From an uncultured Bacteroidales bacterium (GTDB lineage Bacteria > Bacteroidota > Bacteroidia > Bacteroidales > Muribaculaceae), in NCBI GenBank assembly GCA_900554845.1, contig USIY01000160.1, forward strand, positions 1 through 5,795: a stretch of DNA of 5,795 bases, written 5' to 3'. The notes beneath the pieces are model-generated. The model was not told the origin of the DNA. It was given only the letters and a program-made list of their open reading frames with translations, and did no database searches. Each line of letters starts with the position of its first letter. Position 1 is the first letter of the stretch. Below, in pieces: positions 1 through 5,295 of the stretch. The position numbers and the translations under genes were made by a program.

Positions 1-935
1 TGGATTCTTTGGAGAACCATTTGCGTACGAAGGGTGACGGCTTTGAAGTGAAGATGTTGCCGACGTGGCGTCCGGACAAGGCGATGGCGGTGGAGAATCC
101 TGTGGCATACAGGGAGTACATAGATCGTCTGGGGGAGGTGGCCGGTGTTACGGTCAGGAAGTTCAGCGATGTGATCGAGTCTTTGCGGAAGCGTCATGAA
201 TTCTTTGAGTCAGTCGGCTGTCGTCTAAGCGACCATGGCATCGAGGAATTTTATGCTGAGGATTACGCGCCTGCGGAGATAGATGCGATTTTCGAGAAAA
301 TCTATGTTCGTGGCGAGGAATTGACGCGCGAGGAGATCCGTAAGTTCAAGTCGGCGATGCTGGTGGAGTTCGGCATCATGGACCATGATTCGGGTTGGAC
401 GCAGCAGTTTCATTACGGACCTATCCGCAACACCAATTCGCTGATGATGGCTAAGCTTGGTCCGGACACGGGCTTCGATTCCATCGGTGACTTTACTGTG
501 GCGAAGAATATGGCGAAGTTTTTGGATGCTTTGGCAAAGCGTGACAAGCTTCCCAAGACTATCATCTATAATATCAATCCCCGGGACAATGAGTTGGTGG
601 CGACGATGATCGGCAATTTCCAGGACGGTCGTTACGGAGCCGGGAAGATCCAGTTCGGATCGGGCTGGTGGTTTCTTGACCAGAAGGACGGCATGGAGAA
701 GCAGATGAACGCCTTGAGCAACCTTGGTTTGCTGAGCCGTTTTGTGGGAATGCTCACGGATTCGCGCTCTTTCCTTAGCTATCCGCGTCATGAATATTTC
801 CGTCGTACGCTTTGCAATCTGATCGGCACTGACATCCAGAACGGACTGTTGCCGGCTTCGGAGATTGACTTCATCGGAAAGGAGATCGTGGCGAAAGTCT
901 CGTACGGAAACGCCAAGGAATATTTCAAGTTCTGA
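1..935 (+). CDS. uxaC: Uronate isomerase (glucuronate/galacturonate isomerase), 5'-truncated by window edge
   Basis: UxaC interconverts D-glucuronate and D-fructuronate, and D-galacturonate and D-tagaturonate, the first cytoplasmic step in uronate breakdown. The reading frame is open to the left edge (first full codon at position 3), so this is the C-terminal part. About 310 residues are visible of the roughly 470 usual for the family, and the N-terminal metal-binding HxH motif lies outside the window. Family blocks visible in order are MLPTWRPDKAMAVENP, SDHGIEEFYAEDY, GWTQQFHYG, LGPDTGFDSIG, GNFQDG, QFGSGWWFLDQKDGM, LTDSRSFLSYPRHEYFRR and the terminal KEYFKF. The Asp (759-761) and Arg (765-767) of LTDSR match the metal-ligand Asp and nearby Arg known in this amidohydrolase-superfamily family. 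The TTG at 9-11 is an internal Leu codon, not a start. The frame is intact to TGA at 933-935, and a strong terminator follows, so this is the last gene of its transcript. The identification rests on remembered family sequence and is very secure. Confidence 0.96.
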   Translation, partial: DSLENHLRTKGDGFEVKMLPTWRPDKAMAVENPVAYREYIDRLGEVAGVTVRKFSDVIESLRKRHEFFESVGCRLSDHGIEEFYAEDYAPAEIDAIFEKIYVRGEELTREEIRKFKSAMLVEFGIMDHDSGWTQQFHYGPIRNTNSLMMAKLGPDTGFDSIGDFTVAKNMAKFLDALAKRDKLPKTIIYNINPRDNELVATMIGNFQDGRYGAGKIQFGSGWWFLDQKDGMEKQMNALSNLGLLSRFVGMLTDSRSFLSYPRHEYFRRTLCNLIGTDIQNGLLPASEIDFIGKEIVAKVSYGNAKEYFKF

Positions 936-961
936 CAATCCGCCCTTAATTGGACCAAGGG

Positions 962-992
962 ACGTAATGGCCATGGCCATTACGTTTTTTTT
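962..992 (+). terminator. Rho-independent terminator of uxaC
   Basis: Positions 962-985 are a perfect 24-base palindrome with left arm ACGTAATGGC, centre CATG and right arm GCCATTACGT. This gives a 10-bp stem with a 4-base loop. An unbroken run of eight T (985-992) follows directly. It starts 27 bases after the uxaC stop codon and should separate uxaC from the next gene. Confidence 0.93.
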
Positions 993-1073
993 GTATGACG
1001 ATAGCGATAAAAGATAGTTGAAGTGCAATATAAATGAAATATTAATAAAAATTAAGATAAAATTTGCATTATG

Positions 1074-1104
1074 TTGCACATTTAAAATATTAGTGTTATA
1101 TTTG
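1074..1104 (+). promoter_or_regulatory. Bacteroidota-type promoter for the secreted-protein gene
   Basis: TATATTTG at 1097-1104 fits the Bacteroidota -7 box TAnnTTTG exactly. TTG at 1074-1076 lies 20 bases upstream and fits the -33 box. The flanking sequence from about 1015 to 1100 is very AT-rich. Transcription would begin a few bases after 1104, near 1110. The -33 element sits in the right half of a short inverted repeat, GTGCAA (1023-1028) and TTGCAC (1074-1079), which might be a regulator site but is too short to claim. The promoter is 214 bases before the start codon, so it predicts a long leader. Confidence 0.7.
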
Positions 1105-1109
1105 CGGCC

Positions 1110-1317
1110 ATAAGCGTTGACCTGATGTTAATCACTAACGCATAAGTATGAAACATCAGGAGTTTGATCTGATATTATTCCGGTAATTTGACAATCACCG
1201 TTGAGAAAGCAGGCCGATATCTCTATCTTGTCCGACAGAGTTGCTTACTTATAATAATTTCAAGAGCAGATTTGTGCCAACCGAAGTGTATATAACCCAA
1301 ATACAAATTAACCTATT
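1110..1317 (+). promoter_or_regulatory. Long 5' leader with strong dyad; possible cis-regulatory RNA or operator
   Basis: This stretch of about 208 bases lies between the predicted transcription start and the ATG at 1318 and holds no convincing gene. CCTGATGTT (1121-1129) and AACATCAGG (1152-1160) are perfect inverted repeats that could form a 9-bp stem. A second pairing, GCGTTG (1114-1119) with TAACGC (1136-1141, one G-U), interleaves with the first, so the two are either exclusive or form a pseudoknot. A smaller hairpin with one mismatch joins CTCTATC (1221-1227) and GACAGAG (1234-1240). A 12-codon frame runs from ATG 1148 to TAA 1184-1186 but has no clear ribosome binding site. The sequence just before ATG 1318 is AT-rich without a Shine-Dalgarno, as is usual in Bacteroidota. 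No known riboswitch class was recognised. The dyad could equally be a protein-binding site, since its halves are 31 bases apart centre to centre, about three helical turns. Confidence 0.4.
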
Positions 1318-2703
1318 ATGAAAACAATTGATTTGAGAGCCGGATTGTTGGCTGCAGTGCTGACAGCCGTGCCTGTGCTGTCGGTTAGTACGGAGGCCGA
1401 GGCAGCTGTAGAAGATCCGGTGTTGGACAAGATCGGAGTGGTGTTGTACAAAGGAGCCACAGAGAATGAAGGATTTGTGATCAAGTATGCCTCGTCGCAG
1501 AATATTGAGGTGGTTGAACCTGAAAAGGAAGGTATTGTGGAAGTTGAGTTTATAGAACGCAAAGGATCGGACGATTACTATAAGCTTACCCCGGTTGGTG
1601 CGGGAGAGACACGGATACATGTGATGTATAAGCGGCAAGGAACTAATGAAGACAATTTCTATCTTGGCGTAAAGGTGGTGGATCCATCAGCCGGATCAGC
1701 CAAGATGTTTGTCCGCATGAAGAACGGAGAAACTATCTCGGGAAACACCAAATGTATGATTGCATATCTGGAGGGTGAGGATATTAATAATTTCTATGGG
1801 TATGATTGTTACGCGGTGCTTGCGGAGAAATCAGACGGGACAACGCTTGTAATGGATGAGACCCGGTCTATATTCGGCGACGGAGAGCTGTTGTGGGCAG
1901 TAAATACACCCGAACAGGTAAGTTATGGATATGAAAGTCCCAGTCTGGTGCCGTTGAATGTACGTCAGATAGACAATATGAATAAATATTCCTTGTACTC
2001 TGCCGACGGCAATAAATATCTTGGTTTTACACGCAGTGACAAAACCAAGCTTCAAATGAGTGAGAGTGAGACCGACAAGTATGTTTCAATCAGTATCGAT
2101 GAAGATAATCTGGCGCAGATCCATTTTATAGATGATACTGAGCCCGCAAGGGTTATAAAGTTCCAACAGGCCAAGAACGGCACCAAAGCTTTCAGAAATT
2201 CAAAAACATCCACCGGCGCCAACGGTATATATGCCTTGGTGGAACTGTATGTGGAGAAGGAAGTGGAATTTACAAAACCGGAGGTATCGGCTGTTAAGGT
2301 CATGGTTGACGGCATCCAGGTGACCGGAGAAAACATTTATGTGTCGGAAGGTGAACATATTTTGACATTCGAAGGAATACCGGAGGGTGACAAGCTGTAT
2401 TATACCCTCGGAGACGCAACGGAGATAGATCCTCAGGATGAGGGGGGCGTCGCTCCTAACCGTTATGAGGGGAACGACATCAAGATAACGGGCACATCCG
2501 GAACTCTCGAATATTACGTAGAGTCGAAAGGAATGCAGTCCGACAAGGCCAAGAAGACAATAAGCATCTCGACAGGCTTGGACAACATAAACATTGAGGA
2601 GGAGTCCTTATATTATGACATGAACGGAGTCCGCACGGAATCGCCCAGGCAAGGTATATACATCAAGAAATCGGGCAACAAGTCGGAGAAGGTTGTGAAA
2701 TAA
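1318..2703 (+). CDS. Secreted multidomain protein with Ig-like and chitobiase-C-terminal-like regions and a Bacteroidota C-terminal tail
   Basis: Function unknown. The 461-residue product starts with a signal peptide: a hydrophobic stretch at residues 8-24, then an AEA-A type signal peptidase I site near residues 27-30, with no lipobox. Residues about 40-121 look like a bacterial Ig-like (BIG-type) domain, ending in the pattern LTPVGAGETRIHV...LGVKVVD. Residues about 130-315 form a region of unknown fold that includes YSLYSADGNKYLGF, a pattern seen in surface proteins of gut Bacteroidota. Residues about 319-419 resemble the chitobiase/hexosaminidase C-terminal beta-sandwich (LYYTLGDATEIDP...NRYEGNDIKITGTSG...KGMQSD). 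Residues 432-461 carry YYDMNGVR...GIYIKKSG, the C-terminal tail typical of exported Bacteroidota proteins and related to type IX secretion sorting tails. No catalytic motif was seen, so a binding or structural role outside the cell is more likely than an enzyme. It appears to be transcribed alone from the promoter near 1100, with a long leader. The ATG at 1318 is chosen because the signal peptide follows it directly. Domain limits are by eye. Confidence 0.85.
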   Translation: MKTIDLRAGLLAAVLTAVPVLSVSTEAEAAVEDPVLDKIGVVLYKGATENEGFVIKYASSQNIEVVEPEKEGIVEVEFIERKGSDDYYKLTPVGAGETRIHVMYKRQGTNEDNFYLGVKVVDPSAGSAKMFVRMKNGETISGNTKCMIAYLEGEDINNFYGYDCYAVLAEKSDGTTLVMDETRSIFGDGELLWAVNTPEQVSYGYESPSLVPLNVRQIDNMNKYSLYSADGNKYLGFTRSDKTKLQMSESETDKYVSISIDEDNLAQIHFIDDTEPARVIKFQQAKNGTKAFRNSKTSTGANGIYALVELYVEKEVEFTKPEVSAVKVMVDGIQVTGENIYVSEGEHILTFEGIPEGDKLYYTLGDATEIDPQDEGGVAPNRYEGNDIKITGTSGTLEYYVESKGMQSDKAKKTISISTGLDNINIEEESLYYDMNGVRTESPRQGIYIKKSGNKSEKVVK

Positions 2704-2750
2704 GAGCCATCGGGAAATATATAGAGCGACAGCTCGCACATTGAGAAAAC

Positions 2751-2777
2751 AAAAAGGAACCTTACGGGTTCCTTTTT
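2751..2777. terminator. Shared bidirectional terminator between convergent genes
   Basis: AAAAAGGAACC (2751-2761) and GGTTCCTTTTT (2767-2777) form an 11-bp stem with a 5-base loop. The A/T ends give a U-rich tail for transcripts arriving from either side. The right arm is also the final codons of the minus-strand epimerase (Lys-Arg-Asn-Pro), and its stop codon TAA (2764-2762) lies in the loop. It is 47 bases after the stop of the secreted-protein gene. Confidence 0.85.
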
Positions 2778-3817
2778 GCATACCATTCGGCGAACTTTCT
2801 GAGGCCTTCGCGAAGAGGAGTTGAAGGACGGAAGTTGAAATCCTCTTCCAGAGGAGCAGTGTCGGCGAAGGTGACAGGGACGTCACCGGGCTGCATCGGC
2901 ACCAGTTCGGTATGGGCGTCGAAATCGTAATCCTCCGGCAGAATGCCGGCCCGTATCAATTCCTCCTGCAGGATTTTCACGAAATCCAGCAGATTCTCAG
3001 GATGGTTGTTGCCGATGTTGTACAGGCGGTACGGCGGTACGGGAAGTCCGTCCTCGCCGTCACGGCGTTCCGGGGCATGCTTCATCACGCGCACCACGCC
3101 CTCCACGATATCGTCGATATAGGTGAAGTCGCGCTGACAGTTCCCGTAATTGAAAATCTGAATCTTCCCGCCTTTCACCAGCTTGTCGGTGAATCCATAG
3201 TAGGCCATGTCGGGACGGCCGCAGGGACCGTAGACAGTGAAGAATCGCAGGCCGGTGCAAGGAATGTTGTAGAGCTTCGAGTAGGCGTGGGCCATCAGCT
3301 CGTTGCTCTTCTTGGTGGCGGCGTACAGGCTGACGGGATTGTCCACTTTGTCGTCGGTGCTGTAAGGCACTTTCTTGTTCGATCCATACACGCTGCTGCT
3401 CGAGGCATAAACCAGATGCTCCACAGGATAGTGGCGGCACGCCTCCAGAATATTGTAGAATCCCACAAGATTGCTCTCCACATAGGAGTCGGGATTGGTG
3501 ATGGAATAGCGCACGCCGGCCTGGGCGGCGAGATTCACTACAACTTGGGGACGATATTCGGAGAACAGGCCGTCGACGGCGCTACGGTCGGCGATCGAGG
3601 CACGCATGAACCGGAAGCGCGGCGCGAATGTTTCCAATTCGCGGAGACGTTCCTCCTTGAGGCTCACGTCATAATAGTCCGTGACGCTGTCGATGCCGAA
3701 AACGTTGCAATCGGGAAACTCCCGCAGCAGGCGCAAGGCCAGGTTGGCGCCAATGAATCCGGCCACGCCGGTGATCAATATAGTTTTGCCGTTAAGGCTG
3801 ACATTATTCTGTAACAT
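2762..3817 (-). CDS. UDP-glucuronate 4-epimerase-like NAD-dependent epimerase (extended SDR)
   Basis: The closest match is the UDP-glucuronate 4-epimerase group, which converts UDP-glucuronate to UDP-galacturonate in the cytoplasm for capsule, LPS or exopolysaccharide synthesis. The 351-residue product shows the NAD-binding Rossmann motif GVAGFIG (G17, G20, G23), an acidic residue after strand 2 (D43 in FGIDS), NLAAQAGVRYS (95-105), the serine block ASSSSVYG (138-145) and the catalytic pair Y165-xxx-K169 in SLYAATKKSNE. It continues into TGLRFFTVYGPCGRPDMA and QRDFTYIDDIVEG. SLYAATKK followed by RFFTVYGP.GRPDMA is characteristic of this subgroup. Length fits the family (about 340-350). The frame extends upstream to 3889, but the ATG at 3817 is preferred: it places the Rossmann motif at the usual distance from the N-terminus, and the extension covers the predicted promoter. 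Substrate is inferred from similarity; a related nucleotide-sugar epimerase is possible. The gene is convergent with the secreted protein and divergent from the DUF4230 pair, so it is probably monocistronic here. Confidence 0.92.
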   Translation of the reverse strand: MLQNNVSLNGKTILITGVAGFIGANLALRLLREFPDCNVFGIDSVTDYYDVSLKEERLRELETFAPRFRFMRASIADRSAVDGLFSEYRPQVVVNLAAQAGVRYSITNPDSYVESNLVGFYNILEACRHYPVEHLVYASSSSVYGSNKKVPYSTDDKVDNPVSLYAATKKSNELMAHAYSKLYNIPCTGLRFFTVYGPCGRPDMAYYGFTDKLVKGGKIQIFNYGNCQRDFTYIDDIVEGVVRVMKHAPERRDGEDGLPVPPYRLYNIGNNHPENLLDFVKILQEELIRAGILPEDYDFDAHTELVPMQPGDVPVTFADTAPLEEDFNFRPSTPLREGLRKFAEWYAKRNP

Positions 3818-3858
3818 TGAAGTTGTTTCAAGTAATTTACATTTAATAAAGCATTCTG

Positions 3859-3889
3859 CAAAAATACAAAAAAATAGCGGCCCGAGCAA
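3859..3889 (-). promoter_or_regulatory. Bacteroidota-type promoter for the epimerase gene
   Basis: Read on the minus strand, TATTTTTG (3866-3859) matches the -7 box TAnnTTTG, and TTG (3889-3887) lies 20 bases upstream as a -33 box. The predicted transcript would start near 3852 and have a leader of about 35 bases before the ATG at 3817. This supports 3817 over the longer frame beginning at 3889. Confidence 0.65.
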
Positions 3890-3919
3890 TAAATTAAACT
3901 CTGTGGCACGGAATGTGTC

Positions 3920-3927
3920 TATATTTG
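3920..3927 (+). promoter_or_regulatory. Promoter -7 box for the DUF4230 gene pair
   Basis: TATATTTG matches the Bacteroidota -7 box exactly and is identical to the box before the secreted-protein gene. It lies 25 bases before the ATG at 3953, so the leader would be short (about 20 bases). No clear TTG -33 box is present at the expected distance (about 3896-3900, AT-rich), so this may be weaker or activator-dependent. Confidence 0.55.
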
Positions 3928-3952
3928 GAATTGAAATGAATAGGTTGAGAAA

Positions 3953-4588
3953 ATGACGAGAATATCAAAAATAATCAGCGGCAGCAAGAGGGCAGTGTTC
4001 CTGTATTGTATGTTGGCGGTTGCCGCGATGGCCATACCCGTGGTCGTTTCCTGCGGGAACGACCGGTCCGGTGAAAATTCCGGCGACGACAAGATTCCGG
4101 CGTCCGTAGAACTGTATCAGGAGCTGAAATCCGTCGACAAGATGGTCTTCGCCTCCATGAGCATCACGAAGAGCGTAAAAATGGAATCGGACGCCTGGTA
4201 CAAGATCGGCAAGCGCATCGCGGTGTATTCATATGATTCCTATATGCGCGCGTATATCGATATGTCGGCGCTGCAGGAATCGGACATGATATTCGACGAG
4301 AAGAACCATACCGTTAGCATCACTTTGCCTCCTGTTGTTACCGAGGTTACCGGGCGCGACATGACCATGCGCAAGGAATATGAGAACATCGGAATCTTTC
4401 GCTCCGAACTTGACAGCAAGGAACGCGCCGAAATGAAAGAAAAGGCCAACGAGTCGTTCGTAAAGGAAGTCAAGGACAACCCTCAGTTCAAGCAGCGCCT
4501 CACTCAGGAAGCGCAGAGAAAGGCGCGTAAATATTTCGAGGCTTTGTGTGAATCAGCGGGCTATGTGGCCAGCATAAATTTTAAGTGA
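3953..4588 (+). CDS. DUF4230-type lipoprotein
   Basis: Function unknown. The 211-residue product begins with basic residues, then a hydrophobic stretch (about 14-32) ending in the lipobox VVSC with Cys34, so it should be a lipidated envelope protein. The residues after the Cys are GNDRSGENSGDD, acidic and flexible. Residues about 50-205 match the layout of DUF4230 as I know it: LKSVDKMVFASMSITKSV, then WYKIGKRIAVYSYDSYMRAYIDMSAL, then the strand HTVSITLPP, then a charged helical C-terminal part (about 150-200) rich in Lys, Glu and Ala. The neighbouring downstream gene has the same layout. An in-frame TGA (3947-3949) just upstream rules out a longer frame, and the signal peptide follows ATG 3953 directly. 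Stop is TGA at 4586-4588. The DUF4230 assignment is by pattern memory and should be confirmed by profile search. Confidence 0.87.
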   Translation: MTRISKIISGSKRAVFLYCMLAVAAMAIPVVVSCGNDRSGENSGDDKIPASVELYQELKSVDKMVFASMSITKSVKMESDAWYKIGKRIAVYSYDSYMRAYIDMSALQESDMIFDEKNHTVSITLPPVVTEVTGRDMTMRKEYENIGIFRSELDSKERAEMKEKANESFVKEVKDNPQFKQRLTQEAQRKARKYFEALCESAGYVASINFK

Positions 4589-4589
4589 G

Positions 4590-5189
4590 ATGTATAAGAA
4601 ATTCATAATAGCAAAAATCGCTGTAATCATTGCTGTGGTTTGCTGCGTGGTGGCGCTTGGGGTATATATCGTGAACAGAGCCAAGTCCGCCGATCCGGGT
4701 AAAACCTATGAAGTGGCTGAAGGTAAGGTTGTCGACATGAAACAACTCGCCGAATTATGCACGGTCGAGATATACAGTGAAGTCCCGGTGCTCGACACCA
4801 TAAACGACAAGGTCCTTTTCGGAGTCCAGAAGCAGCGCGGCAGCGTGAGTTTCGATCTCGAAAAACTGCAGGTTGACGCCCAGGGAGATACGGTGTTCAT
4901 AAGGCTTTCGCCGGAGATTATAAGATTGGAGGAAGCCACCGATTCCAATTCGTGGGAGGTGATCGACACCAAGTCACTGAAGCTTATGCGCAGCGGCCGG
5001 CTCACCGCGGAAGAGGACAACATGGTGAAATCGCACATCAAATCCAAGTCGGTCCGCGAACTTTACAAGAACGGCACTGTGAAGCGTGCAAGGACCGAAG
5101 CCTGCGCGAATCTCCGGGCACTGTATTCCAGAATCTACAAGAAGCCTGTGGTTGTGACGGATCCCACACCGAACGGAACTCTAAAATGA
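4590..5189 (+). CDS. DUF4230-type membrane-anchored protein
   Basis: Function unknown. The 199-residue product has one N-terminal transmembrane segment (about residues 6-28, AKIAVIIAVVCCVVALGVYIV) with basic residues MYKK before it and NRAK after it. The Cys pair in the segment lacks the small residue needed for a lipobox, so it is read as a membrane anchor with the rest outside the cytoplasm. Residues about 50-185 follow the DUF4230 layout: LAELCTVEIYSEV, VLFGVQKQRGSVSFDLEKLQVD, the strand DTVFIRLSPEII, then a helical charged end. It is a diverged relative of the gene before it. Its ATG begins one base after the preceding TGA (4586-4588) with no Shine-Dalgarno, so the two are almost certainly one operon and probably translationally coupled. 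The C-terminal tail VVVTDPTPNGTLK looks unstructured. A terminator hairpin follows at 5236. Confidence 0.87.
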   Translation: MYKKFIIAKIAVIIAVVCCVVALGVYIVNRAKSADPGKTYEVAEGKVVDMKQLAELCTVEIYSEVPVLDTINDKVLFGVQKQRGSVSFDLEKLQVDAQGDTVFIRLSPEIIRLEEATDSNSWEVIDTKSLKLMRSGRLTAEEDNMVKSHIKSKSVRELYKNGTVKRARTEACANLRALYSRIYKKPVVVTDPTPNGTLK

Positions 5190-5235
5190 CAGTTGAACGC
5201 GATTCCTTCTCAAATAACGGAGCAATGTAAAAATA

Positions 5236-5265
5236 ATCCGGGCGACCTGCAAGGGGCGCCCGGAT
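5236..5265. terminator. Shared terminator hairpin between the DUF4230 pair and the arabinanase gene
   Basis: ATCCGGGCG (5236-5244) and CGCCCGGAT (5257-5265) form a perfect 9-bp GC-rich stem around a 12-base loop. On the plus strand only a weak T tract follows (GCCTTTG). On the minus strand the hairpin is followed by TTATTTTTAC, a better U tract, and it lies 30 bases past the arabinanase stop. It probably serves both convergent genes, more strongly the minus-strand one. Confidence 0.75.
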
Positions 5266-5295
5266 GCCTTTGTCATTTGTCAGAGGAATATGTAG

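Noticed and set aside
225..1079. 284-residue minus-strand open frame opposite uxaC
   Set aside because: It lies against a secure UxaC coding sequence and runs through its terminator; its translation shows no domain and it begins in AT-rich non-coding sequence.
1228..1255. E. coli-like promoter in the leader: TTGTCC (1228-1233), 16 bases, TATAAT (1250-1255)
   Set aside because: Bacteroidota primary sigma factors use a different consensus, and a matching box lies upstream at 1074-1104. AT-rich sequence gives such matches easily. A second start here is possible only if mapped.
2724..2735. Small hairpin GAGC-GACA-GCTC after the secreted-protein stop
   Set aside because: Only a 4-bp stem without a T tract; the hairpin at 2751-2777 explains termination.
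2912..3814. 300-residue plus-strand open frame opposite the epimerase
   Set aside because: A shadow of a GC-rich coding sequence. The minus-strand protein carries all the family motifs, while this one is low in recognisable structure and rich in His, Val and Gly as expected of an antisense frame.
3818..3889. N-terminal extension of the epimerase to the far upstream start
   Set aside because: It would put 24 residues before the usual N-terminus, and it covers a good promoter (3859-3889).
4952..5230. 92-residue plus-strand frame overlapping the second DUF4230 gene
   Set aside because: It overlaps a well-supported gene in another frame, and its low-complexity composition fits an out-of-frame reading.
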